Below, one piece after another: positions 1-6,348 of a stretch of 12,015 bases of DNA. Below the pieces are notes generated by a model that was given only the letters and a program-made list of their open reading frames with translations, made no database searches and had not been told where the DNA came from. A program made the translations under genes and the position numbers. Numbering within the stretch: the first letter of the stretch is position 1; each line of letters begins with the position of its first letter. Source of the DNA: Candidatus Omnitrophota bacterium (GTDB taxonomy: Bacteria > Omnitrophota > Koll11 > Zapsychrales > Zapsychraceae); assembly GCA_023140095.1 (NCBI GenBank), contig JAGLMJ010000029.1, positions 1 to 12,015 on the forward strand, written 5' to 3'.

Positions 1-195
1 AATATTTAGAATATAGTACAGCCTCAAGAGTCTGTAGCCGTCAGTATCAAATCTTTTCTAAAGTCATTCAGTACAAGGGGTTTTGAACAAAGAGAAACCA
101 CAAGGAGCCGGAAAAAGGGACAAAATTTGATCCCGGGAACACCTTTCTTGGGGGTTTTAATAAACAGTCGTCTAATATATATAAAAGGACAAGTT
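1..195 (+). other. Leader region upstream of ribBA; possible tail of an upstream gene
   Basis: No confident gene lies here. One plus-strand frame is open from the window edge (base 3) to a TGA at 84-86 and would encode about 27 residues ending in KVIQYKGF. This could be the C-terminus of an upstream gene, but so short an open frame can arise by chance and I recognise no family. An imperfect dyad sits at 17-36. I looked for the conserved blocks of an FMN riboswitch, which often precedes riboflavin genes, and did not find them. I also see no convincing intrinsic terminator. Confidence 0.3.
148..176 (+). promoter_or_regulatory. Weak candidate promoter for the riboflavin operon
   Basis: TTGGGG (148-153) and TCTAAT (171-176) are separated by 17 bases. 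The -10 matches the sigma-70 consensus at five of six positions, the -35 poorly. Transcription would begin near base 183, leaving a leader of only about 13 bases before the ribBA ATG and placing the ribosome site at the very 5' end, which counts against it. Treat as one possibility only; the true promoter may lie upstream of the window. Confidence 0.22.
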
Positions 196-1395
196 ATGTT
201 TAACACGATCGAAGAGGTTTTAGAGGATTTATGCCAGGGAGAAATGGTTGTTGTCATGGATGACGAGGGGCGTGAAAATGAAGGAGATCTATTATGCGCG
301 GCTCAATTTATTACTCCTGAAAAGATCAATTTTCTAGCCAGATATGCCCGGGGATTAATTTGTGTTCCTATGGAAGATGGAAGGCTTGATGAATTGAAAC
401 TTCATCCGATGCGCATTGATGTTAATCAGGAGCATTTAAAAGATGATACGGCTTGGGCTATTTCTGTCGATGCGGCTAAAGGTGTGACGACCGGAATTTC
501 GGCAGCCGACCGGGCCCAGACAGTAAAAGTCCTTATAGATCCTGAATCCAAGACTTCTGATTTTGTCACCCCGGGACATTTATTTCCTTTGCGGGCCCGA
601 AAGGGAGGCGTTCTTGTGCGTGCCGGCCATACGGAGGCTTCTGTCGACCTGACACGATTAGCGGGACTTTATCCGGCGGGGGTGATCTGTGAGATCATGA
701 ATGAAGACGGAACGATGGCCCGCAATCCCGAGCTCAAAGTTTTTGCCAAGACCCATGGTCTGAAGATATGCACGATCGATAGTTTGATCGAGTACCTGCG
801 CAAATCCGTGAAGCTCATCGACCGGATCGTTGAAATAAATTTACCGACCGAATACGGCGAGTTTAAGATGACCGCCTACCGCTCCAAAGTGGATGATCTT
901 GAACATATCGCGTTGGTTATGGGCGAGATCGATGAAACTATCCCGACGCTGGTACGGGTTCAGTCCGAGTGTCTGACGGGTGATGTTTTTAGCTCGCTGC
1001 GCTGCGATTGCAGCGCGCAGCTGCACGAGTCCCTTAAAATGATCTCCGAGAACGGGTCCGGCGTACTGGTTTACATGCGCCAAGAGGGAAGAGGCATTGG
1101 ATTGGTCAATAAGCTAAAGGCCTATAACCTTCAGGACGATGGGTTTGATACCGTGGAGGCTAATGAGAAACTTGGATTCTCTCCGGACCTGCGCCATTAC
1201 GGGTTAGGTGCGCAGATCCTGGCGGATCTCGGCGTTAAGCAGATCCGTTTACTGACAAATAATCCCCGGAAGATCGTTGGTTTAGACGGGTATGGCATGG
1301 CGATGACAGAAAGGATTTCTTTAAAGATCCCCCATAACCAGATCAATAAAGATTATCTTAAAGCAAAGAAAGATAAATTAGGGCACATTTTATAA
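196..1395 (+). CDS. ribBA: Bifunctional 3,4-dihydroxy-2-butanone 4-phosphate synthase / GTP cyclohydrolase II
   Basis: This 399-residue enzyme supplies both precursors of riboflavin: the four-carbon unit from ribulose 5-phosphate, and 2,5-diamino-6-ribosylamino-pyrimidinone phosphate from GTP. The N-terminal DHBP synthase domain (about residues 1-200) carries the acidic active-site loop DDEGRENEGDL at 22-32, then TPGHLFPL, the GHTEASVDL segment and CEIMNEDGTMAR. The C-terminal GTP cyclohydrolase II domain carries the zinc site as C-x10-C-x-C (SEC...RCDC), then RQEGRGIGL and LLTNNPRKI. The ATG at 196 is chosen because an AAAAGGA ribosome site lies 6 bases upstream and the family alignment begins at MFNTIEEVLEDL. 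The longer open frame from a TTG at 127 adds an unrelated 23 residues. First gene of the riboflavin operon. Both domains keep the expected catalytic residues, so the fusion should be fully active. Confidence 0.97.
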   Translation: MFNTIEEVLEDLCQGEMVVVMDDEGRENEGDLLCAAQFITPEKINFLARYARGLICVPMEDGRLDELKLHPMRIDVNQEHLKDDTAWAISVDAAKGVTTGISAADRAQTVKVLIDPESKTSDFVTPGHLFPLRARKGGVLVRAGHTEASVDLTRLAGLYPAGVICEIMNEDGTMARNPELKVFAKTHGLKICTIDSLIEYLRKSVKLIDRIVEINLPTEYGEFKMTAYRSKVDDLEHIALVMGEIDETIPTLVRVQSECLTGDVFSSLRCDCSAQLHESLKMISENGSGVLVYMRQEGRGIGLVNKLKAYNLQDDGFDTVEANEKLGFSPDLRHYGLGAQILADLGVKQIRLLTNNPRKIVGLDGYGMAMTERISLKIPHNQINKDYLKAKKDKLGHIL

Positions 1396-1399
1396 TACA

Positions 1400-1460
1400 A
1401 AAGGCCAAGGGTTGAAGACTTAGCGGGGGTATGAGATCCAGTCTTTGGTCGTTGGCCTTT
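1400..1460 (+). promoter_or_regulatory. Long imperfect hairpin between ribBA and ribH (attenuator or terminator candidate)
   Basis: Bases 1400-1420 pair with 1440-1460 around a 19-base loop (1421-1439). The outer stem is nine perfect pairs (AAAGGCCAA with TTGGCCTTT). A single G-G mismatch (1409/1451) follows, then an inner stem ending AAGACT/AGTCTT with several G-U pairs: 20 pairs out of 21 positions in RNA. It is followed by T-rich TTTGCTTTT, so it could act as a partial intrinsic terminator within the operon. Its 3' arm ends 19 bases before the ribH start, inside the footprint of an initiating ribosome. The pairing is seen directly; a regulatory role is inference. Confidence 0.6.
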
Positions 1461-1479
1461 GCTTTTGGTCCTTCAAGCG

Positions 1480-1953
1480 ATGAATATTATACACGGAAAA
1501 AATAACGGACGCGGCAAGAAAATTATTATTATCGCGTCAAAATTCAATGAGTTCATTACACAACGGTTGCTCGAAGGGTGTTTAGAGGAACTTGCCCGCT
1601 GTCATGTCCGCAAGAGTGATATTACTGTTGCCTGGGTGCCCGGCGCTTTTGAAATTCCTGTTACCGCGTTTAAATTTGCTAAAAAAAGAAACGTCCATGC
1701 CGTGATCTGCCTTGGCGCGGTCATTCGCGGAGAGACGATCCATTTTGACTTAGTTGCCCATGGAGTTGCCCAAGGGGTCATGCAGGCATCTCTTACGACG
1801 GGCAAGCCGGTCATTTTCGGCGTTTTAGCCGTTGATACTATCGATCATGCCTATAAAAGGTCGGAGAAAAAAGGTGATAACAAGGGCAAGGACGCCGCCG
1901 TAGCGGCTATTGAGATGGACGATGTTTTAAAGCAAGCCGCCGGGAAGAAATAA
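1480..1953 (+). CDS. ribH: 6,7-dimethyl-8-ribityllumazine synthase
   Basis: This 157-residue lumazine synthase condenses 5-amino-6-ribitylaminouracil with 3,4-dihydroxy-2-butanone 4-phosphate, the penultimate step to riboflavin. Family members form icosahedral or pentameric assemblies in the cytoplasm. Visible motifs are VPGAFEIP (53-60, substrate loop), LGAVIRGETIHFDLV (78-92) with the catalytic histidine at 88, and FGVL-VDT-HA-KRS near residues 120-135. Length matches the family. ATG 1480 is chosen because the alignment starts there. The only other in-frame start before an upstream stop is TTG 1459, inside the hairpin arm. Neither start has a good ribosome site, which is odd for an enzyme needed in quantity and suggests dependence on the upstream hairpin or on coupling. 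A 3' neighbour of nusB, as in many bacteria. Confidence 0.95.
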   Translation: MNIIHGKNNGRGKKIIIIASKFNEFITQRLLEGCLEELARCHVRKSDITVAWVPGAFEIPVTAFKFAKKRNVHAVICLGAVIRGETIHFDLVAHGVAQGVMQASLTTGKPVIFGVLAVDTIDHAYKRSEKKGDNKGKDAAVAAIEMDDVLKQAAGKK

Positions 1954-2006
1954 CCGGCCAGTCATCACTTGTTTAGGATATTTATCGTTAAAGGGAGCGT
2001 ATCGCT

Positions 2007-2432
2007 ATGCGCAAGAGAACACAGTCCCGGGAATGTGCCTTGAAGATCCTGTACCAATCCGAGCTCACGCGTCGGGAAATCCATTTAGCTGCCGAGAATT
2101 TCTGGGGCGAGTTCGAGACGGTCGACGAAAATATCCAGACCTTCACGGACCGGCTGACCGTAGGGATAGAAAAGAACCTCGACAAAATCGACAATAAGAT
2201 CTCGGAGCACGCGACGAACTGGCAGTTAAAGCGCATGGCGGTTATTGACCGGAATATCCTGCGCATCGGTGTCTTTGAATTATTACATACTGACGATATC
2301 CCGCCTAAAGTAACGATCAATGAAGCCGTGGAATTAGCAAAAAAATACGGCGATCTGGAATCAAGCAAGTTTGTTAACGGGATCTTAGATAAAATCCATA
2401 AGCTTGACGTCGCGCCGAAAGACAAAAAATAA
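2007..2432 (+). CDS. nusB: Transcription antitermination factor NusB
   Basis: A 141-residue NusB, the all-helical protein that with NusE (S10) binds boxA RNA to prevent premature termination of rRNA transcription. The N-terminal signature RECALKILYQSEL (8-20) and the very conserved C-terminal block are both intact: AVIDRNILRIGVFELL (78-93), IPPKVTINEAVELAKKYG and SSKFVNGILDKI (119-130). AGGGAG nine bases upstream supports ATG 2007. The gene follows ribH by 53 bases. The ribH-nusB pairing is widespread in bacteria and probably reflects shared transcription, not shared function. An opposing frame across 1988-2446 is longer than nusB itself but has no family features. Confidence 0.95.
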   Translation: MRKRTQSRECALKILYQSELTRREIHLAAENFWGEFETVDENIQTFTDRLTVGIEKNLDKIDNKISEHATNWQLKRMAVIDRNILRIGVFELLHTDDIPPKVTINEAVELAKKYGDLESSKFVNGILDKIHKLDVAPKDKK

Positions 2433-2444
2433 CTCAATAAATCC

Positions 2445-3269
2445 ATGACACGTCCAGCTGACCTTCATATCCACACCCATTTTTCTGATAGCACATCCTC
2501 CCCGGAAGAAGTTGTCCAACAGGCCCATGAACATGATCTTGGCTGCATTTCCATTGCCGATCATGACACGATCGACGGCATCGAACCGGCTATTGAAGCG
2601 GCAGGAAAGTATGATATTGAGGTCATATCAGGCATTGAGCTTTCATCCGAATTTAACGGCAAAGACGTTCATGTGTTAGGTTATCTCTTTGACTATAAGG
2701 ATCAGAAATTTGTCGATCGCATCAATTGCATGCAGAATGAAAGGGTCATACGAATGCAGAAAATGATCGACAAGTTAAAGGAGATGGGTGTTGATAATAT
2801 CGCACTGGAAGAAATAAGCGAGATGGCACGATCCGATTCTCTCGGCAGGCCCCATTTAGCCACGCTTCTTCGGGAGAAAGGGTGGGTGAAGACGAATCAA
2901 ATGGCCTTTAATAAATACTTGGCTGATGATGCTCCCGCATTTGTGCCAAAATTCAAACAAACGCCTTATGAAGCGATCGCATTGATCCAAAAATTCGGCG
3001 GTGTCGCCGTGTTGGCTCATCCGATGTTAACGAGAGTCGATGAATTGATCCCGAGCCTTGTTGAGGCCGGACTGGGCGGACTTGAAGTTTATTATCCCGG
3101 AAATTCGGATAATGTGACCCGTTTTTATGAAGGGTTAGCTAAGAAATATGATTTAGCAATGACGGGCGGATCGGACGCGCACGGAGGCGCCAAAAAACAT
3201 ACGTATGTGGGAAAGGTTCAGATCCCTTACGATCTCGTTGAGAAATTAAAAAGCGTTCGTCACGTGTAA
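2445..3269 (+). CDS. PHP-domain phosphoesterase (TrpH/YciV, RNase AM-like)
   Basis: A 274-residue PHP (polymerase and histidinol phosphatase) family hydrolase. The nine expected ligands of a trinuclear metal centre are visible: H8 and H10 in DLHIHTHFSD, D15, H40 (ADHDT), E65 (GIELS), H76 (HVLGY), H192 (LAHP), and D244 with H246 (GGSDAHG). The insert between about residues 90 and 170, including RPHLA, matches the TrpH/YciV subgroup. Members of that subgroup act as 5'-3' exoribonucleases trimming the 5' ends of rRNA, or as 3',5'-nucleoside bisphosphate phosphatases. ATG 2445 follows nusB by 12 bases with only a weak ribosome site, so translational coupling is likely. Next to nusB an rRNA-maturation role is attractive. 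A phosphatase role in the riboflavin pathway, whose phosphatase step has no fixed gene, is conceivable but not supported by family knowledge. Exact substrate unknown. Confidence 0.88.
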   Translation: MTRPADLHIHTHFSDSTSSPEEVVQQAHEHDLGCISIADHDTIDGIEPAIEAAGKYDIEVISGIELSSEFNGKDVHVLGYLFDYKDQKFVDRINCMQNERVIRMQKMIDKLKEMGVDNIALEEISEMARSDSLGRPHLATLLREKGWVKTNQMAFNKYLADDAPAFVPKFKQTPYEAIALIQKFGGVAVLAHPMLTRVDELIPSLVEAGLGGLEVYYPGNSDNVTRFYEGLAKKYDLAMTGGSDAHGGAKKHTYVGKVQIPYDLVEKLKSVRHV

Positions 3270-3292
3270 CGGTGATGGCTCTTGGTGGAATC

Positions 3293-4381
3293 ATGAATGA
3301 TATCGACTACATGAACAAGGCGTATCATTTGGCCCTTAAGGCGAAAGGGGAGGCTTCGCCGAACCCTCTGGTCGGAGCGGTGATCGTCAAGGGCAATAAG
3401 ATCATTGCTGAGGGGTGGCATCGACGGTGTGGCACTGATCATGCCGAGGTCGTCGCATTGAAAAAGGCGGGCCGACGCGCCTCCGGCGCCCGGATGGTTG
3501 TGACCCTTGAACCTTGCCATCATTATGGCCGCACGCCGCCTTGTGTTGATCAGATCATTAAAAGCGGGATCAAGGAAGTTATTATCGGGATGAAGGACCC
3601 TAATCCGTTGACGAACGGAAAATCTATTGCGAAACTCCGACGGGCAGGCATTAAAACAAAGGCCGGGGTTCTTCAAAAAGAATTAAGGGCCATGAATGAG
3701 GCTTTTATAAAATACGCGACAAAAAAGATGCCGTTTGTCGCGGTTAAAGCCGCGCAAAGCTTAAACGGAAAGATCGCGACGGCAAGCGGGCATTCGAAAT
3801 GGATCACTTCAGCGGCAACGCGGAAATACGCGCGGCGTATACGCAATGAATTCGACGCGATCTTAGTCGGTATTAATACGGTCTTAAGGGACGATCCGAA
3901 GCTTAGCGGACGTCAAAAGACAAAACGCTTGAAGAAGATCGTCCTGGACCCTTCCTTGAAGATCTCACCGAAAGCATGCCTTTTCTCCGGCGCTAAGCCC
4001 TCTGACGTGATCATTGCGACAACCGCTAAAGCTTCACTTAAGAAAAGGACGGATCTTTCGAAGAAGGGCATCCATGTGATCGTTTCTCCGCAGCGCGGAG
4101 GGGCGATCGACCTGAAATGGTTGTTTAAAGAGTTTGCCAAACAGGAAATCATAAGTATTCTAGTGGAGGGAGGCGCCCATGTTATCGGGAGTGTCCTCAA
4201 AGAGAAATTGGCCGATAAAATGTATTGTTACATTGCTCCGATCATTATCGGGGATCAGAACGCTTTAACATCGGTTGTCGGGATCAATACGGCAAAGGTT
4301 GACCAGGCAATTCCGCTGAAAAATATAACATTAATGAAGATCGGCAAGGACATTCTTGTCCAAGGGTATTTCGGCCGTTAA
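3293..4381 (+). CDS. ribD: Bifunctional riboflavin biosynthesis deaminase/reductase
   Basis: RibD deaminates 2,5-diamino-6-ribosylamino-pyrimidinone 5'-phosphate, then reduces the ribosyl chain with NADPH. The deaminase domain (about 1-145) shows SPNPLVGAV at 22-30, the zinc ligands H50 (with proton shuttle E52 in HAE), C75 and C84 in EPCHHYGRTPPC, and the MKDPNP segment. The reductase domain (about 148-362) shows AAQSLNGKIAT, SKWIT, the LVGINTVLRDDPKL nucleotide-binding stretch and VEGGAHVIGS. The usual SLDGK aspartate is asparagine here (N158), a minor variation. ATG 3293, giving 362 residues, is chosen because GGTGGA lies just upstream and the alignment starts at DIDYM. GTG 3272 and ATG 3275 are in-frame alternatives. 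Starts 23 bases after the PHP gene and is co-directional with ribE. Confidence 0.95.
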   Translation: MNDIDYMNKAYHLALKAKGEASPNPLVGAVIVKGNKIIAEGWHRRCGTDHAEVVALKKAGRRASGARMVVTLEPCHHYGRTPPCVDQIIKSGIKEVIIGMKDPNPLTNGKSIAKLRRAGIKTKAGVLQKELRAMNEAFIKYATKKMPFVAVKAAQSLNGKIATASGHSKWITSAATRKYARRIRNEFDAILVGINTVLRDDPKLSGRQKTKRLKKIVLDPSLKISPKACLFSGAKPSDVIIATTAKASLKKRTDLSKKGIHVIVSPQRGGAIDLKWLFKEFAKQEIISILVEGGAHVIGSVLKEKLADKMYCYIAPIIIGDQNALTSVVGINTAKVDQAIPLKNITLMKIGKDILVQGYFGR

Positions 4382-4401
4382 CGAAAGAAACGGAGTTATC
4401 T

Positions 4402-4986
4402 ATGTTCACAGGGATCGTCGAAGAGATGGGGACCGTCGAAGCGATCAGCTCGAAGAAAAACCTGTCCGTTCTAAAGGTGCGCGCGAAAAAAGTTTTGGGA
4501 GGCACGGCGCAAGGGACGAGCATTTCGGTCAACGGCGTGTGCCTGACCGTGACAAAACGGAAAAAAGATATTCTCGAGTTCGACATTATGCTTGAGACTC
4601 TTTTGAAAACGAATTTAGGGACCCTGAAACCGAAGGGACGCGTGAACCTCGAGCGGGCCATGAAGGCCAACGGCAGGATTGACGGCCACTTCGTTAGCGG
4701 GCATGTCGATGATATGGGGCGAATCAAAGCCAAGATCACAGGAGAAAACTACACGGAGTTACAGATCAGCACGAAAAGAAGTTTGATGAAATATATTGCT
4801 CCTAAAGGGTCTGTCTGTGTGGATGGCGTGAGCATGACGATCGGCGAGGTTCGCAAAAACACTTTTTCGATCTACCTGATCCCGTTCACATTGGAAGTGA
4901 CGACGCTGGGCAGGGTGAACAAAGGCGACAAGATCAATATCGAGACGGATATTTTAGCGAAGTATATTCTCAACAGCAAAAAATAG
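4402..4986 (+). CDS. ribE: Riboflavin synthase, alpha subunit
   Basis: A 194-residue riboflavin synthase (also named RibC in Bacillus) that dismutates two 6,7-dimethyl-8-ribityllumazine molecules into riboflavin and the RibH substrate. Two tandem lumazine-binding barrels are evident: repeat one begins MFTGIVEEMGTV with SISVNGVCLTV (40-50), and repeat two begins near SGHVDDMG (99-106) with SVCVDGVSMTIGEV (137-150). VNLERAM, GHF-SGHVD and the final ETDILAKY are hallmark segments. Length is typical. GGAG about 7 bases before ATG 4402 supports the start. It lies 20 bases after ribD. Last of the four riboflavin enzymes in the window and intact by all visible criteria. Confidence 0.96.
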   Translation: MFTGIVEEMGTVEAISSKKNLSVLKVRAKKVLGGTAQGTSISVNGVCLTVTKRKKDILEFDIMLETLLKTNLGTLKPKGRVNLERAMKANGRIDGHFVSGHVDDMGRIKAKITGENYTELQISTKRSLMKYIAPKGSVCVDGVSMTIGEVRKNTFSIYLIPFTLEVTTLGRVNKGDKINIETDILAKYILNSKK

Positions 4987-5027
4987 TTTTTTATCAAAGC
5001 GTGCTCAACGAAAGAAGGAGGCCGGTT

Positions 5028-5462
5028 ATGGAGCTTGATATTCGTGAAATCCAAAAAATTATTCCACATCGATTCCCTTTTTTGATGATCGATAAGGTCG
5101 TTGACCTGCGTCCAAACGAGAAACTGACCGCGATCAAAAATGTCTCGGTCAATGAGCATTTCTTTGTGGGCCATTTTCCGGGGGAGAAGGTCATGCCCGG
5201 CGTCTTGATCATCGAGGCCATGGCCCAGGCCGGATGCATTTATTTCTACTACAGCAAGAACATGCAGGGTAAGGACCTGGTCTATTATTTGGCGAAGGTA
5301 TCAACGAAATTCCACAAACCGGTAACTCCGGGAGACCAGCTGAAGATAGAAGTCACGACGATAAAGCTGATGAGTAAAGTCGGGTTCCTCGCGACAAAGG
5401 CCTTTGTCAAAGACCAGTTGGTCGCGGAAGCGGAGATCGGTTTTGGCATTAAAGAAGCTTAA
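5028..5462 (+). CDS. fabZ: 3-hydroxyacyl-[acyl-carrier-protein] dehydratase FabZ
   Basis: A 144-residue hot-dog-fold dehydratase of type II fatty acid synthesis, removing water from 3-hydroxyacyl-ACP. It has IPHRFPFLMID near the N-terminus. The catalytic pair falls at H49 in FVGHFPGEKVMPGVL and E63 in LIIEAMAQ, the same positions as in characterised FabZ enzymes. KFHKPVTPGDQL follows. ATG 5028 is chosen because a strong AAGGAGG (5015-5021) lies 6 bases upstream, one of the best ribosome sites in the window. The longer frame from GTG 5001 would add nine residues across that site. It follows ribE by 41 bases and is likely in the same transcript, though with no metabolic link to riboflavin. Other fatty acid synthesis genes are not nearby. 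Confidence 0.95.
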   Translation: MELDIREIQKIIPHRFPFLMIDKVVDLRPNEKLTAIKNVSVNEHFFVGHFPGEKVMPGVLIIEAMAQAGCIYFYYSKNMQGKDLVYYLAKVSTKFHKPVTPGDQLKIEVTTIKLMSKVGFLATKAFVKDQLVAEAEIGFGIKEA

Positions 5463-5475
5463 GAGGGAATGAATC

Positions 5476-6165
5476 ATGGCAGAAATGAACATTGATCTGA
5501 AAAAAGAACAGCAAGCATCCTTGGATCGTCCCCGGCAGAAATATTCGGTGACGGCAAAATGTTTTTTTGCATTCATGGACATGGTAACGGGAAAGACAAC
5601 GACTTTGGCCAAAGCGAAACTGATCGAGATATTGGCGAGCATTCCCTATCGCGCCTGGGAGATCCGTCAATACGGACGCACGACCTTTGGCTACAAGAAT
5701 AAAGAGCTTGTGAGGCACGCTTTAAAAATTATGGAATGGGGACGCGAGGCCCAGGATAACGAATATTGGCACTTGCGCGTCATCAATGAGAAAATGAAAG
5801 AGGATGGGCTTAAGGACCCGTGGTATTTGTTCCCTCCTGTTCCTTTTCTCATTGTTGTGTCGTATGTCATTCTTACCCGGCTTATGGCGGTCATTAATAT
5901 CCGTGCCGCTTTTCATTTCAACGCGCTGTTTGAAGACCATGCTGAGCATGTTTATGCCCAATTTGTCAAAGACCATCCGGAATGGGAAGATCAGCCGGTT
6001 AAAAGTGAACTGGTGAAAGGCTACGGAAACTTTGGTTCATGGGCAGATGTTTTTCGGCGTATCGGTTTGGATGAGCGTGATCATATGAATAATGGTTTTA
6101 TCTTCTGCGGGCAGCCGGAACGTGTTGTGAATTATGACGGTATGCCGGAAGGGCCCAAGCTTTAG
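5476..6165 (+). CDS. Alternative oxidase / plastid terminal oxidase family di-iron protein (putative quinol:O2 oxidase)
   Basis: A 229-residue protein matching the AOX/PTOX di-iron carboxylate fold. Candidate ligands occur in order on four helices: E51 (IEILASIPYRA, the AOX LET-A--P helix), E96 and H99 (NEYWHL, the AOX NERMHL motif), E153 (FEDHAEHVY, equivalent to LEEEA), and E200 and H203 (LDERDHMNN, equivalent to RADEAHH). Y160, seven residues after E153, matches the tyrosine essential in AOX. The hydrophobic stretch 117-142 fits the monotopic membrane-binding surface. In known members the enzyme oxidises quinol and reduces oxygen to water without proton pumping. Start supported by AGAGGG 8 bases upstream. 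Follows fabZ by 13 bases, so probably co-transcribed with it. Substrate is inferred; a divergent non-respiratory di-iron enzyme is the alternative. Confidence 0.85.
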   Translation: MAEMNIDLKKEQQASLDRPRQKYSVTAKCFFAFMDMVTGKTTTLAKAKLIEILASIPYRAWEIRQYGRTTFGYKNKELVRHALKIMEWGREAQDNEYWHLRVINEKMKEDGLKDPWYLFPPVPFLIVVSYVILTRLMAVINIRAAFHFNALFEDHAEHVYAQFVKDHPEWEDQPVKSELVKGYGNFGSWADVFRRIGLDERDHMNNGFIFCGQPERVVNYDGMPEGPKL

Positions 6166-6210
6166 GGCGGCGGTTTTCAATTGAGGATGTTTGAGAATTT
6201 GTGATGAGAA

Positions 6211-6239
6211 TTGACGCGGGGCTTTATCGGTGATAAACT
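6211..6239 (+). promoter_or_regulatory. Candidate promoter for tRNA-Pro
   Basis: TTGACG (6211-6216, five of six matches to the -35 consensus) is followed after 17 bases by TAAACT (6234-6239, four of six matches to the -10). Transcription would start around 6246, about 25 bases before the mature tRNA 5' end, a sensible leader for RNase P processing. The preceding gene ends at 6165, where a short GCCC/GGGC stem followed by TTTT (6153-6177) may be a weak terminator. Confidence 0.45.
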
Positions 6240-6270
6240 ACACTCCATGTATTGTCAACTACGGTCTTGT

Positions 6271-6348
6271 CGGGGCGTAGCGCAGCTCGGCTAGCGCGCA
6301 ACGTTCGGGACGTTGAGGTCGACGGTTCGAATCCGTCCGCCCCGACCA
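6271..6348 (+). tRNA. tRNA-Pro(CGG)
   Basis: A full cloverleaf folds by eye. The acceptor stem CGGGGCG (6271-6277) pairs perfectly with CGCCCCG (6338-6344). The D stem is GCGC/GCGC, the anticodon stem CAACG/CGTTG with loop TTCGGGA, and the T arm GACGG-TTCGAAT-CCGTC. The anticodon at 6306-6308 is CGG, reading proline codon CCG. The C1-G72 pair and discriminator A73 are the known identity elements of bacterial proline tRNA. CCA is encoded at 6346-6348, so a CCA-adding enzyme is needed only for repair of this tRNA. Confidence 0.97.

Noticed and set aside
127..195. Upstream TTG start extending RibBA by 23 residues
   Set aside because: ATG 196 has a good ribosome site and coincides with the family N-terminus; the extension has no RibBA similarity.
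1..195. FMN (RFN) riboswitch upstream of ribBA
   Set aside because: The conserved RFN blocks and multi-stem arrangement are not present on reading the leader.
24..257. Minus-strand open frame of 77 codons over the ribBA leader and start
   Set aside because: It overlaps the conserved ribBA N-terminus and has no ribosome site or recognisable protein features.
1400..1460. Integron attC recombination site
   Set aside because: The hairpin resembles attC in outline, but the terminal GTTGGCC/GGCCAAG cores do not fit the GTTRRRY/RYYYAAC pattern and the flanking genes are operon members, not cassettes.
1988..2446. Minus-strand open frame of 152 codons, longer than the opposing nusB
   Set aside because: It mirrors nusB, has no recognisable motif, and nusB on the plus strand is canonical over its full length.
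3260..3676. Minus-strand open frame of 138 codons opposite ribD
   Set aside because: It lies over the conserved RibD deaminase domain, including its zinc motif; composition is that of an antisense shadow.
4284..4739. Minus-strand open frame of 151 codons opposite the ribD-ribE junction
   Set aside because: It spans two well-supported genes and shows no family features.
6153..6177. Strong intrinsic terminator after the oxidase gene
   Set aside because: Only a short GCCC/GGGC stem with a bulge and four T residues set several bases away; too weak to list as a terminator.
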